In this document: positions 27,450 to 39,600 of the stretch, in pieces
Layout of the letters: each line of letters begins with the position of its first letter
Position numbering within the stretch: the first letter of the stretch is position 1
Program-made: the position numbers and the translations under genes
From: Pomphorhynchus laevis
Taxonomy: Eukaryota > Acanthocephala > Palaeacanthocephala > Echinorhynchida > Pomphorhynchidae
Length of the DNA stretch: 64,000 nucleotides
Reading direction: 5' to 3'
Assembly (NCBI GenBank): GCA_012934845.2
Contig: WNNJ02000610.1
Span: 46,358-110,357, forward strand
The notes under the pieces: model-generated
What the model was told of the DNA's origin: nothing
Database searches by the model: none
Seen by the model: the letters and a program-made list of their open reading frames with translations, nothing else

Positions 27450-29105
27450 TAGAAGAGAAGATAAAAAAATTAATAATTTTGAAACGTTTAATAGTCTAAT
27501 TGCACAAACTATGTGAACATATATATATTTTAAAGGCTTAACGGTAAATATTCCTTTATATGAAGGTAATAAAACGAGTTTTACAGCGTGAGGCCTCACA
27601 AAACACTTTATTTTATCACTTAACCTTGTGTACTATCCATAAACAACACAAAAAAGATGAACAAGTAACGATGAAGAGTTGGAAAAAGAATATGTGTACA
27701 GATCATCCTTCTATTCACATGCATTTCTGTTTTAAAACAGATAATGATAGAAAAACCGCATTATTGTCATATGTAAAATGTGTAAGCTGATGATTATATG
27801 TTATATCATGTTAATATAATATTAATATTTGATAATATTAATATTAATATATAAAATATATAAAAATAAATTTCATTTTAAAAAATTACAAAATTAAAAG
27901 CAATTTAATTTCAATAAAAATTATAACTCACATTAGAAAAATGAATTCATTAAATTTTCGGAATATTGTGAAAATTTATCAAATTTCATAAATTCAAAAA
28001 AAATCACAGAATTCATTAAATTCTCTTATTTAAATAATTAAATTAATGATCATGTGTAATGATCATTTATAACAAATTAATTTGACGTTTAATGTAACTT
28101 TACAAAATCATCATTTCAAACTTCCTTTGATTTTATTATAAACTAAAAAATATATTTTATTCAAAGTTAATTACGTTTAAAAATAGGAAACCTTTGAAAA
28201 GAGAGGAGCATCTTTGATGTAAATGCCATTTCGCTGAATTCACAAATCTACAAATAAAATTTTAATGAAGCGTTATTTGTATCATTAGACTCGTAGTAAA
28301 AAGTAAAATCAAAGATGTTGTCAAAAACGATGTTTTACTTATTAAAAGCACTATAATGCTAAGCTAAAGAAATGACATCATGTTTGAAAGTTTCGTGTCT
28401 GCCCAAACGAGTATTATTTCATGAACACTAAAAAAGGCACACGAACTATGTCTTAAGTAAGGATATTTCACCAATCAGTTTCGACAGATTTGAGGGTGAA
28501 TCATTTCTAAAATTTTATTTAAACAATCGATTTACTGGGTCGATTTATTTAAACAATCGATTTACTCAGACAATGCAATTTTTAAAACGAACTAGTAGCA
28601 TCCAAAGAAGCACGAACAATCAAGTAATGAATTAAGGTTAAAATTAAGTGGCAAATTAAGTCTAAAAGCATTCAAAATTTATCTGCAATATACTGAACAA
28701 CTTTTAAAACAGGATTACATAAATGCAATGTTTCTAAATAAATCGAACTTATTGGCGAACCCGAGAGAGTGAAAAATGTTTGACAAACAAAGAGCTAACT
28801 AACACAAGCATTTTAAGAAAATAAGAATAACCATCCTCAGGACCTGCAGAATATTAGAAAGATAGTGGTGACAATTTATTATTATAATAAACAGAAGCAA
28901 ATGAGCTACAAGCTCGTGTCGATTACAAAACATGATAAAATAAAAAAAATCAATCAAATAGTAGTCGCAAATTCCTTCTTTCGGCTTCGATGGCTTTCTG
29001 ATTGCATCACTAAATATACTACTAGAGATATCAAGGCAATTTAGTGCATTCAACAGTTAATTACCCTGGTTGCAAGTCGATGGTGAACAGGAATTCTTGT
29101 AGTTG
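27450..29105. other. AT-rich region, no supported gene
   Basis: It contains a short plus-strand frame (27560-27790) and a run of minus-strand frames (28799-29053), neither with recognisable motifs. The promoter or first exon of the unrecognised gene could lie near 27450-27650. A direct repeat of about 21 bp (atttaaacaatcgatttact) occurs at 28517 and 28546. Confidence 0.4.
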
Positions 29106-29109
29106 GATT

Positions 29110-29352
29110 TATTAATTTCCGCTATGCCCACGAGTTTCTCGTCTATCATTCACGGATAATATGCTAGAGAGACCACCAAAGCCATCGATAAGAATTTTGA
29201 CTACAGTTGATAAATTAATGACTGATCTGCGATATTTTAATGTGCTGGCACGTATAGAATTCAAACGTTCAGCATATCTCAAATTGGAGAAATTCGGAAT
29301 CATTCGTGACCCTATACGTAACAAGTTCTCAATGTCACGGGAGTCCCTTTAA
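29110..29352 (-). mobile_element. LINE reverse transcriptase C-terminal scrap
   Basis: The minus-strand frame reads YAERLNSIRASTLKYRRSVI followed by a VVKILIDGFGG tract. This resembles the Y.ERL..L...SLKYRR...D...VYKI..G block found after the RT domain in CR1-type LINEs. It is short and lacks the palm motifs. The assignment rests on this block alone. Confidence 0.45.
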
Positions 29353-29737
29353 GTCGGTGGATAAGTTAAGGTAAACCTTATTCTAGGATGGGTATAATAC
29401 AAGAGCAAAATAGTCGCTTGAACATTGATAAACTTATTCGATCAAAAGACTTGACAAGCATCCATAAAGTACGAAAGCCTCGATTACAAATATATATAGT
29501 GTATTTAAAAAAATTTGGGATATATTATACATACAATAAATAACATACATAAATACATCATTACAATCTTCGACGACAACCAACGACAACCATCGACGGC
29601 CATCCGCTTGACAATTATCGACAACCATCGACGAAATCCGCTCGCTACTTACAATTAACGACTACTTACAACTAACGACTTGCAGACTAACGGAGTTTAA
29701 ACATTCTTGATTATAACTAACTAATTAACATTTTATT

Positions 29738-30169
29738 ATGGCAAAGAGAAAGCTAACTAAAAATGTCGGCCAGCAACTCAAGTCCGTCAAGGAAGCTTAC
29801 ATCGAAAAGCAAATTGGATGCGACAACAAGAACTGCAATGTTTGGACTCACGTTGCCATTCCTTTCACTGACGAGGACAACGTTTCAAATCGGAATTTCC
29901 TCTGTGGCTTCTGTTGTGCTGCCCTCGTAGGTAAGCTAATGAAGAATGATTACTCAAACGGTAGAGACGTTCTGAACGCTAACGAAACAGATTTGTGCTC
30001 AATAAATAAACTTGATGATCTCTCAGTCGACTCAGACCGCTGTTATACATGGAACATCAACAAACGACAACATATCTTCCAATCTATCGTCGTCATCCGT
30101 TTGCTTACTAACTCCTTCGTCATCTATGAAACCCGTTCTCGAAACTTCTCACACACACTCCTCCTTTAA
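29738..30169 (+). pseudogene. LINE-B ORF1, Cys-rich head
   Basis: 143 codons. The Cys pattern CDNKNCNVWTHV ... FLCGFCCAALVGK at about residues 29-69 is a PHD-like treble cleft of the kind seen at the start of some CR1-type ORF1 proteins. A homologous head (CSAHECSVWTTIAC ... FLCGFCTNKLIRN) occurs in the minus-strand copy at 50991. The remainder of ORF1 continues in other frames (30208-30880), Pro/Ser/Thr-rich and C/T-biased. Its role is presumably RNA or chromatin contact during integration. Confidence 0.65.
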
Positions 30170-30978
30170 CTACGAATAAAATTCCCTTAATCTTCATCTT
30201 CCTAACAATGCAAACAGTAAAGACCTTCATCTCGTACCTCACTTTTCCTATTCATCCCCACATCTACATACATCTCATACCTCTTTCTTCTCTTCACGTA
30301 CTCCTTACTCTACCTCCACCGTATCACTTCTCAATAATTTACATCCTTCCGTCAAAATTATCTCAAGTAACATCTCCGTTCAACCTATTCAACAATCCAC
30401 TCCTGTCACACATGCTCCAACCGTATCACCTATCAATAATTTACATCCTTCCGTCAAAATCATCTCCAGTAACATCTCCTATCAACCGATTCAACACTCC
30501 ACTCCTGTCACACATGCTCCAAACTATCTTAAATCTTCACTAAGCACCCCTATCATTCCCACGTTTATCTGCTCTTCTGTCTCTACTACTACCAGATCTG
30601 TCCGTCCACCACTACGTAATCGTTTTCCTTCGCGCGATCGATGCATTATCATATCTAATTTAAAGGTTTCCGAATCTGCTTCTCCTCAATGTCGCCTCGA
30701 TGATAATGTATCTGCTTTCAGGTCTATCCCAGCAACCATTCTTCCTGATAATAATCCATCCCTCTTCAATAATATCGCTCCTGTATCTTTAATTCGTTTA
30801 AACAAATCCACTAAATCCTATCATCTCAGTCCTCCACTTCTAAAAATCGTTTTCCGACATAGATCACATGCATCCTTGGTACTTTCCCAACGTTTTAAAC
30901 TTCTTACCACGTCGTCTACTTGTCGTATCTTTTCTGATCGCTCCCCTTCTGATATTGCCCATCTCAATTTAGCTCGCA

Positions 30979-32254
30979 TTGAGAAACATCGACGTGAAAC
31001 AAACGGCGAGTCATCCTTATCTATACGTCAAATCAATGGAAATTTTCACGTTGTACACACAAGGCCCAAAATTAGATGGCGTCCCATCTCTCCCCTTGTA
31101 TTCTTTGCTAGTCGATCTCGCTCCTAAGCATACTTTTCGTCATAGTCTATTCAACACTCACTCCATTCTTCATAAAGCTGATATGCTCCTTGATATCTTC
31201 GATCAATTATCTATCGATATTTTCTGCATTACTGAGTCCTGGCACTCTGACTTCGACAATCTTGCTATTCGTCGTATATGTCGCTCTGGTTGTTCATTAG
31301 TTGAATCAGCTCGTCCAATTGCCTCTCATACATCTAATGCTTTTAACCATGGCGGTATTGTTGCCATTGCTCGTCACCAATGCCTTTACGTAAAATTAAC
31401 GTTAACATCCGTTACACCTCGTTCGAATTACTCATATGTAGATTATCAACTCCTTTCCCTCTAAACTTGTGATTGTATACCGTCCAGGTTCAGTTGCCCC
31501 ATCACGTATCTTCTTTAACGACCTTGCAGATCTAATGTCTCACTGTTCGTTGTCTTATACTCTTTCTTTTGTTCTCGGTGACTTTAACATTCGTCTTGAT
31601 CGCCCGGCTGACTCTTTCACTTTAAATAATCTTTTTTCTGATTTTAACTATAAATTAATTTCAACAAGCCCAACTTATATTCTGTGCAGTGCTCTCGACA
31701 TCATTGCTGTCCCTAACTGCTTCAATGAATATACTTCCTTGTCAATTACTGATCCTGGTTTGTCCGATCATTTCCTTGTCACTCTTACTCTTACTCGTCC
31801 CCATCCTCCTTCTCCGCCTCCACCATTATCCACACCAAGTCGACCCTGGAAACTTCTCGATATCCCTATTCTCTGCACAGCCTTACTCAATTCTTCACTC
31901 TTTTCACTTCCTCTTAACTATCTCTCTCCCGATGATCTCTGCATTCTGTTTGATTCTGAACTTATGTCTATCATCAATAAACTACTGCCTAGTCGACTCC
32001 GACGCTCTCAGCGCTTCCGCCATGCTCCCTGGTTCGATTCTGAATGTAGTCTTTCTAAGCGTCGACTCTGTCACTCTTTTCGTGTGTATAATCGCTTTCT
32101 TAAACGTTCTCCCAACTCACTCCCTCCAAATCTCCGTGATACCTACTTTTCTCTACGCCGTTCACATCTTATTCTTATACGTACTAAACGTACTATCTTT
32201 TGGCGAAATCAACTCGAGTCATCTTCAACTCTAAATCTCATTGGAAAATCTTAA
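30979..32254 (+). pseudogene. LINE-B AP endonuclease (copy 1)
   Basis: Two frames side by side. The first carries NTHSILHKAD and DIFCITESWHSD (metal-binding Glu), and the second VYRPGS, VLGDFNIRLDR (Asp/Asn pair), SALDIIAV and GLSDHFLV (catalytic SDH). HAPWFDSECSLSKRRLC after the nuclease is the usual linker. The nuclease nicks the target DNA for priming. Frame breaks separate it from the ORF1 and RT parts. Confidence 0.8.
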
Positions 32255-32665
32255 ACTCAATTCTTTCACGATCATCTACTTCTTGTAATATAAATCCTGA
32301 TGAATTCTCTTCTTATCTACAAACTAAGCTATCTAATTTACTTTCCCTACTACCCACAGCCCCCTTGTACCCTCGCTTCTCTTTAAATGCTTCCCTCCCA
32401 TAGCTATTCCATCTTCTTTCAATTTCATCTGATGTAGTCTCTTCGGTTCTGCTGTCATCACCTAATAAAACCTCTCCCTCTGACCCGATTCCCAATTACT
32501 TGCTTAAAAATATCTGCTCCTCTATCTCATCCTTCCTAATCCGTAGCCGTACATTTCCTTCCATCTGGAAATGCGCCACTGTTCGTCCTCTCATCAAAAA
32601 GCAATCTCTCGACTCCTCACTACCATCTTCGTACCGTCCAACCTCACTTCACCCAACCCTCTCTA

Positions 32666-33125
32666 AGTGGGAGAAGGACATGAAACGGGAATGACGGGAC
32701 GTGGGGTGTCGGGGAGTGAAGATGACATGGAATGGGAAGTGTATATGGTGACAGGGTCGGTGGATGGAGAAAGGACATTAGAAACGACGGGGGTAGTTTG
32801 AGTTGACGTGTTGGATGTTGATATGTGCTTATTGGAAAGGTTGCAGATTAGTTTGTTGGCGTAAAAACCACATACGAAGTCTTCTTTGGCCTTATTCTTG
32901 TCGCAGGTGATTGTTGTCCAGACGCTGCAGTCGTGAATCGATCACTGTACTTGCAGTTGTCCATAGTTGGTGTCAATCTTAGTTGTTTTCTTACGAGTGG
33001 TTGAAGTTGAACTTGAAAATTCGAGTGGTTAAAGATGACATGAGTTTGAATCGTTGAGAGAGGACAGAAGACGCGTGAGAGCGATGCTTGAAAACAATTT
33101 TTAGGAGAGGGGGCTGGGAAGGATT
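32666..33125 (-). mobile_element. Inverted, scrambled LINE-B 5' fragments
   Basis: 32666-32990 matches the reverse complement of a LINE-B ORF1 head (compare 50680-50990). 33005-33125 matches the region around the ORF2 start (compare 50150-50280). The two pieces are in swapped order relative to the intact element, so at least one further rearrangement occurred. Confidence 0.75.
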
Positions 33126-34395
33126 AGATTGAGAAGATTTGTTAAAACTTATCGCGATCGTTGCGTCATTGTCACTAATATCACGCCTTCCAACTCCTTA
33201 TCTCCACAAGCACGTCTGGACCACGATGTTTCCGCCTTCAGATCCATGTTCCTGCGGATAAACCATCCTTTATCAAGAACATTTCTCCTGTCGCATTCAT
33301 ACAGTTTAAACAAATCTTCTAAATCTAATTTTTCCCACACCTATCCTAAAAATTGTTTTCAAGCATCGCTCTCACGCGTCTTCTGTCCTCTCTCAACGAT
33401 TCAAACTCATGTCATCTTCAACCACTCGAATTTTCCCCGATCGCGCCCCTTCTGAAATCGCTCAAATATCTTCAGCCCGCATCGAAAAACGCCGTCGCGA
33501 GGAAAACGGCGAAACATCACTCTCCATCCGAAACATAGACGGAAATTTTCAAGTTGTCCACACCCGTCCAAAAATTCGATGGCGCTCTATCTCTCCTATG
33601 TGTCTTCTCCACTAGACTCTTTCGCCACAACACACGGTTTCCGCCTCGTTCTCCTTAACACCAGATCTATTCTCAATAAATCCGATCTTATCCCAAACCT
33701 ATTCACCAAGCAATCCATCGATCTTTTCTGCCTCACCGAATCCTGGCACTCAGATTCCGACGAACATTCCATTCGCCATCTGCTCCCTTCCGGCTGCTCC
33801 CTAATCGAATCCGCCTGCCCCCTCAGCTCATGCCCTTTTAAATTCTCTAATCATGGCGGCATTGTCGCATTCGCGCGTCACCCCCACGTCTCTTCGCAAA
33901 ATCAATCCCCCTTTCAGTCCTTGCTCTTTTGAATTGCTCACTTGTCGTTATTCTAACCCGATCACTCTAGATCTCGCCATTGTATACTGTCCTAGTTCAT
34001 CAGCTCCTACAGCCTTATTTTTTACCGAACTCGCTGACCTCCTTTCTCATTGTTCTTTGTCCTCAATCCCTTCACTCGTTCTAGGTGACTTCAATATCCG
34101 CCTAGACCGCCCCTCTTCCACGGATTCCATCCGGTTCATCAACATTCTATCCAACTACAATTACAAACTAATCTCCACTGCCCCCACACATATACTTGGT
34201 GGGGCACTCGACATACTCGCTGTCCCCGATCATTTTCCTGCCTACACCTCACTGTCCATCTCTGATCCTGGTCTATCCGATCACTTTCTTATCACCCTTG
34301 ATCTCACTCGCAACAATACCCCTCCTCACACACCTACAATCCTACGTCGCACTTGGCGAAATCTCGACCTCTCCCTTCTCCGCTCTGCCATTAGC
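33126..34395 (+). mobile_element. LINE-B copy 2, endonuclease part only
   Basis: Runs from late ORF1 through the endonuclease and stops just after the nuclease (RTWRNLDLSLLRSA). Compared with LINE-B copy 3 the match ends exactly there. The first part (33340-33445) forms an inverted repeat with 33011-33125. Confidence 0.8.
33579..34380 (+). pseudogene. LINE-B AP endonuclease (copy 2)
   Basis: The frames 33579-33932 and 33853-34530 overlap. Motifs: LLNTRSILNKSD, DLFCLTESWHSD (Glu), SLVLGDFNIRLDR (Asp/Asn), GALDILAV and GLSDHFLITL (SDH). About 60 percent of residues match the other two LINE-B nucleases in the window. One frame change separates the two halves. Confidence 0.8.
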
Positions 34396-34440
34396 GGAGA
34401 AGTTAATGGCAGAGCGGCGGACGTCTGCTCGACGTCCGCC
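34381..34440. repeat. Two adjacent strong hairpins
   Basis: First: arms 34381-34393 and 34404-34416 (13 bp, perfect, 10-nt loop). Second: arms 34416-34425 and 34431-34440 (10 bp, perfect, 5-nt loop). Both are GC-rich in AT-rich surroundings and lie at the break between LINE-B copy 2 and a short repeat. Confidence 0.8.
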
Positions 34441-34578
34441 GCGCCCCCTCCTTTATCACATTCAAACACCTCCTCCGTTCACACCTTCTCGACACCTGAT
34501 TCACAGTTTTGTTTTGTTGTGGTCATGTAAGCTTGCGCTGACACGCATTTGCCACGTTAAAATAAATCCTTTTTTAAC
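34441..34578 (-). repeat. Short hairpin repeat R1, copy 1
   Basis: On the minus strand the core (34555-34519) reads gtggcaaatgcgtgtcagcg and onward to a closing ccac. Similar sequences lie at 45121-45230 and 58665-58735. Similarity to copy 2 extends about 50 bp further into a gtgtcgaga block. The core folds with GTGG/CCAC and GCGTG/CACGC stems (one mismatch here). Class unknown; possibly a SINE-like element. Confidence 0.65.
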
Positions 34579-35812
34579 CCTCAAACTATTTTCCGCTGAC
34601 CATTTTTCTAGACATATCAGATCATCTTGAACGATCTTAATGTACCTACCGTCTCTAATACGCCGCCATATCTTAACACCATCAGCATACATAACGACAT
34701 CAGAACGACTACAGACGGGAAATCATTGATATAGACAATTAAAAGAAGTGGGGAGATAACAGCACCCTGTGGAACGCCAGAATGAATAGTGAATGAGGTG
34801 GGCATATCTGAATCTACACATACTTTGAAAGAGCGTGAACTTAAGTAATTTGCGATTCAGGCGACATACATTGTACAAACACTAAGTGACCTCAATTTGT
34901 GAATGAGGCGATCATGCGTAACTGAATCAAAAGCATGAAAGAAATCTACAAAAAGTGCATCAGATTAAACTCGTCCATCTAATGGAGATTGCCATTAGTT
35001 GGAAGAAACCAATAGGTTACTTATTGCTGATCTATTTGATATGAAACCGTGTTGTGAGTCAGTGCGTTTACCGTTGCTTTTCAAATCAGAAGATATGTTT
35101 TTGACTATTAGCTTTTCAAGCAACTTACAAATAATACATGTCAAGGCTAATGGGCGATAGTTCTTACACACTTGTCGATCTCCCATTTTATACACTGGAA
35201 CTACAATGGACTCCTTCCAAGGGGAAAAATTTGAGATTGGAGAATAGAAAACTGAAACATACGGAAAACATATGAATATATGAATATATAGGAGCAAATT
35301 TATTCAAAAGAATTGAGGGAAGTCCGTCCGGACCCGCAGCGATTTTCGGTTTTAATATTCAGAGAAGCTTTAAAATATCTTCAACACAAAACGACAGATT
35401 ATATCGGTCGAATGCATCTGAACCCTTTTCTGATTCAGAACTACACAATGTCTGAGAAGAGCAAAACATCAGTGAGAACTCCTGGGCAAATAAGTTTGCC
35501 ATGACACTTTTACATGTGACCTCGCCTTGAAAACATCCCTCAACGATACAAGTGGAATATTAGAGCCCCTGATTTTGCGAATGTAAAAGAATAGAGCCTT
35601 GCCACACATAGAACTCAGCTTCTCCTCAAACTGACGACGCTTCGTCCTCTTGAGAGTGGTAAATATATTCCTAATTTGTTTGAAAGACTCATAAGATTGT
35701 TGTCCACAACAAAATGAAATCCACACTTGTTTACGTGCGCGTGAGTGATACAGGAGAAGCATATCAAACCAAGGACAAACTTCCCTGTATTTTAAACTTG
35801 GGAGAATGCAAT
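34579..35812 (-). mobile_element. LINE-G, CR1-like LINE fragment
   Basis: Minus-strand pieces in order: post-nuclease linker with PWFD and SRARKQVWISFC (35780-35700), RT start WKESIVVPVYKMGDRQVCKNY (35230-35150), CKLLEKLIVKNI, TDSQHGFISNRSA (35060-35000), motif B SGVPQGAVISPLLLIVYIND (34780-34720) and a YADGVKIW box (34690-34670). Several frame breaks; motif C reads YADG rather than YADD. It is bounded by the tail of LINE-C at 35813 and by R1 at 34578. Confidence 0.8.
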
Positions 35813-36986
35813 TATTATTATTATTATTCCAATACATACCAAAGCCAAAAGGCTATTCAGGCAGAGTCCAAAAAAAATAAAACAAAAGCAAATGGTCAGT
35901 CAACGTAGCTAATTAGGGTATTCCAGTGGTAGTGTTGAATGGCGGCATTGTTCATGTATCCATTTGTAGCATCGTGATTTAAACGTTCTCAAACTGGGGG
36001 TTGCAACGACTTCCTCAGGCAACGAATTCCACATGTTAATTCCTCTCCTTGAGAGTCTATACACTTTTGGCAATCTGCCAAATCTAAATTTATACAAGAC
36101 TCTGCTATGTCCCCGCAACTGATCTACCCGCCTAGTGATTACATCGGTGGGATAACCTACCACATCATTCGACATATGCCATAGACATAGCATTTCCAAG
36201 GATATGAACCTCTCACGTACCGACAACATCCCAATACGACTTAGACGTACATAATAGTCAATACTACTTAAGCCAATACAGAGCCTCGATCCGCGCCTAA
36301 GAATAGACTCCAGGTCTAATAGTTCTTGCTTAGTGACAGGGAAACAAGCCTGAATGCAGTACTCCAAGTGTGGCCAGACGATGGAGATGAATAACCTCTT
36401 GAACATGTGACAGCTTAACCTGAGGAATGCATTTTTAATACAATATAACGCCCTAGTAGCTTTACCTAGAAAGAAGTCGGTGTTCAACTTTGTTTTCAAG
36501 GATCCATGGACAATAATCCCTAAATCCTTATGATGAGACACTTCCTTTAAGACCATATCTCCAATAAAGTACCTTAGAGTTTCAATAGGGCGACCTAGTT
36601 GCATGAGGACACATTTATCAACATTCAACCGTAGTCCGGTAGAATCGCACCACTTGATCAGGGAGTTTAGATCATTTTGTAACGATACTCGATCAGCAGG
36701 ACTTCTAATGATCGACCAAATCTTTAGATCGTCTGTAAACGCTAGATGAGAGCATGATAAGCGGAGTAGCAGATCATTAATGAAGATTACAAAGAGCAGT
36801 GGGCCAAGGACTGATCCCTGCGGTACGCCAGAATTAATATTTACCGAATAAGAAAACACACCCCCACACAAACTCGAAAATACCTATTCGATAGAAATTC
36901 CCTGACCCACTCACAAATATATGAATGAAGTCCATAGTGATACAGTAAAGACACTATGCCGTCGTGTGGTACCCTATCAAAAGCTT
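35813..36986 (-). mobile_element. LINE-C (CR1-like), 3' third
   Basis: RT palm from AFDRVPHDG (36975) to the end of the ORF (35909), then a UTR and an (AAT)n tail at 35818-35833. This is the downstream part of the element whose other parts lie at 39268-39483 and 43105-43960. The break at 36978-36986 carries the 9-bp duplication caaaagctt, repeated at 39268-39276 on the far side of the RTE-like element. Confidence 0.9.
35909..36871 (-). pseudogene. LINE-C reverse transcriptase, C-terminal 320 residues
   Basis: Motif B is SGVPQGSVLGPLLFVIFIND near residue 14. The catalytic box reads FTDDLKIW near residue 43, where YADD is usual: FTDD keeps both aspartates but has F and T before them. The C-terminal block KVYRLSRRGINMWNSLPEEV is the standard ending of CR1/L2-type ORF2. 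The frame is open to the stop, so this part decayed little; the upstream part is separated by nested insertions. Confidence 0.85.
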
Positions 36987-39267
36987 ATTCAAACCCGTCA
37001 CAAAGGTCAAAGTTAATACAACCAGAAGTACGGCTACTAGAAAACGACTACATACGTAGTAGATTCATTGACAGTGTATCACGCAAGCTTGAGTTTAAGT
37101 TTTTACCAGTATCGGATGGAAATGAAGATGTTTGTCAGATTGGTGATCGTTAGTCAACACTCAAGAACGCACTATGTTCTACGGCTCATGATATTCTTCC
37201 TTATCGCAAAAGTCGTAGGAACGATTGGATAAGTGCAACATCTATAATGATCTCAGAAGAAAGAAAGTTAAGCATGGCTGCAGGAAATAATGTAGAGACG
37301 ACCACTCTTACTCGCAAATTACGCGCCAGTATACGTCATGATAAAGAGGAATACTGGACAAAACTTTCAAACCAAGCCCAAAAGGCAGCTAACAATGGTA
37401 ATGCGCGTAAGTTCTTTGGTCTCATAAGAAGATACTACACACCTACACAGCAGAGTGGAGTCACAGGGTTGTGGAATATCGATGTGTCACATAAAATATT
37501 CGAAAAGTCTGCACGGTTAGAACGCTGGAGAGCTCATTTTACAAATCTCTACAAGAGGACAGACACTTAAACAAACTCATGTAGTAATGACAAATCCTGG
37601 AGTCGCCAAGTATGCACTATGCATACAGAAGTGTTAGAAATCGACGGCAACCCCCCATCAAGTATTGAGGTCAGTCAAATAATTAATACACTGAAATGCG
37701 GAAAATCTGCGGGACATGATCAAATACATCCAGAATTTCTCAAATATGGTGGTCCTAAAGTTGTCAAATATTTGACCGATTTGTTCCAATGTATCTGGAA
37801 TCACAATCAGGTTCCCATGGACTGGCAAACTTCAGTTATAATTCCAATACTGAAGAAGGGGGATGCTTCATTATGCTCGAATTATCGACCCATATCTCTC
37901 CTACCTGTAGTATATAAAATCATGGAAGGCATAATTCTGAACAGAATTATGCCGTTACGGCAAATTCAATTAAGAGAAAATCAAGCTGGATTTAGACCAA
38001 ATCGAGGATGCATTGATCATATATTCACCCTTCGCGTTCTGATGGATGTCCGTCAAGAGTATCAACAACCGTTAATATTACTATTTTTGGATTTCGAGTC
38101 GGCGTTTGACCAAGTTAATCGACTATTCATCTGGAAGCTCCTTTATACCTTAGGCATTCCTAAACACCTGTGTGAACTTATCGGTGCAATGTATGAAAAT
38201 ACTGTGTCAGTCGTGCGCGAATACGGTTGTACTGGAATTCCGTTTCCTGTCAGTAGAGGTGTTTGACAGGGGGAGTACTATCACCAGAACTATTCAACAT
38301 TCTCATTGATCATCTCCTATGGGAAACGCTCGACCTGCACAGTGAAGGTATACGCCTGCATCCGAGCAATATGCTGCTTTCTGATCTGACGTACGCGGAT
38401 GATGTAGTCGTACTGTCAGAATCATTTGAGGATGCGCGACGTACAGCAACCCGCATAGGCGAGACCGCAAAGAAATATGGGTTATTCCTTAACTTACCGA
38501 AATGTAAACTACTCGCCATAAACTCCCCTCCGTGCTCAGTTATTATTGATGGTATAACTAGTCAACAGGTACAATCTTTCACATATCTTGGATCAGTGTT
38601 TTCCGTAGACTGCCGATGTGACTACGACATTCGAAGCCGGATAATAAAGGCTGGTTTCGCCTTTTCGCGTCTAAACTCCCTCTGACGTGATAATAATGTA
38701 TCTATTAAAACAAAGATCCGAATATATTCGTCTATTGTTCGTCCAGTACTACTGTATGGATCCGAGTGCTGGCCTGAAAAACTTACAACAAATAATCAAC
38801 TTGCTGTTTTTGAGCGACGATGTCTACGTAGAATTGCAAAAGTCAATCCACTCAATCATGTATCGAATGCAGAAGTGTATTCTCGATGTTCACTCGACGT
38901 CTCCGTGTCTGATTTGATTCGGAAAAATAGACTGCGCTATCTTGGCCATGTACTTCGGATGCAAAGAGATAGACTCCCAAAGTTATCTCTGTACTTGGAC
39001 CCGGAAGAATCCTGGCGACGCCCCAGAGGCGGTGTTCGTAAGAATCTAAAGAGAACGATCGAAGACGATGCCAAGAAAATACTATTCAGCTACTCGAACA
39101 TTGGCTGGCGGAGATTTAAAAGAAGATGGAGACAAGAACTGAAAATGGTGGCTCAGAATCGATTGTCCTGGACTCATTTTCCTATTTCACTTTGATTTAA
39201 CTTTATTTTCGTCTTCTTGATGTTGTAACTCACGATCTGTAAGGTCTAGTGGTTTAATAATAATAAT
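36987..39267 (+). mobile_element. RTE-like LINE, 5'-truncated, nested in LINE-C
   Basis: The element is flanked by a perfect 9-bp duplication (36978-36986 and 39268-39276) and ends in an (AAT)n tail at 39255-39267. It codes on the plus strand for the linker, RT and C-terminal part of an RTE-clade ORF. The endonuclease is missing. At the join the LINE-C reading frame (SKAF | DRVPHDG) continues across the two sides. Confidence 0.9.
37247..39195 (+). pseudogene. RTE-like reverse transcriptase ORF
   Basis: Linker 37247-37570 (RKLRASIRHDKEEYWTKLSN), RT from 37619 with GKSAGHDQIHPEFLKYGG, IIPILKKGD, NYRPISLLPVVYKIMEGI, motif A LFLDFESAFDQVNR, motif B interrupted at SRGV where a stop and a frame change occur, then GGVLSPELFNILIDHLL, motif C TYADDVVVLSE, and the C-terminal YLGHVLRMQRDRLPK and PRGGVRKNLKRTIEDDAKK blocks typical of RTE. 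A stop near 38684 and a frame change separate the last block. About four breaks in all. Confidence 0.85.
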
Positions 39268-39483
39268 CAAAAGCTTTCGAAAAATCAAGGAATACTGTAT
39301 GAACCTGAAACCCAGCCCCCAGAGCATCATCCCATTTTTCATGCGCAGTTAGTAGGTTAGTAAGGCATGAACGTCCGATCCTGAAACCATGTTGAGATTC
39401 AACCAATATGTGATTACGATCCAAATGATCCCTGATTCTACTAGCAATGATTCTTTCTAAAAGTTTGCAGAATACGCTAGTTA
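39268..39483 (-). mobile_element. LINE-C, middle piece of RT
   Basis: This short piece encodes SVFCKLLERIIASRIRDHL, SQHGFRIGRSCLTNL and the motif A region FLDFSKAF. It connects in frame to FRPISLT at 43110 on its upstream side and to DRVPHDG at 36977 on its downstream side. Both borders show target-site duplications of the inserted elements (agtta at 39479-39483, caaaagctt at 39268-39276). Confidence 0.9.
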
Positions 39484-39600
39484 TTATTATTATTATTATT
39501 AATTGACAACGAATTGAGCCGAGGCTCTTTACAAGTTGCTTCACAAAATAAAAAGAATAAAAAGAATAAGAGTCGTTTTGTCCCTCCATCATCAGATAAA

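Larger units (their letters stand above)
29738..32665 (+). mobile_element. LINE-B copy 1 (CR1-like), 3' part lost
   Basis: Carries ORF1 with a Cys-rich head (29738-about 30880, several frames), an AP endonuclease (30979-32254) and the first part of the RT (32260-32665; KNICSSISSFLIRSRTFPS, then KCATVRPLIKKQSLDSSLPS). It ends abruptly at 32665, where inverted LINE-B fragments begin. The coding strand is C/T-rich, unlike the flanking A/T-rich DNA, as in all LINE-B copies. Confidence 0.8.

Noticed and set aside
27560-27790. 76-codon plus-strand frame with a CTDHP...H.HFCF pattern
   Set aside because: The Cys/His spacing fits no known finger and the frame opens in low-complexity DNA; chance is likely.
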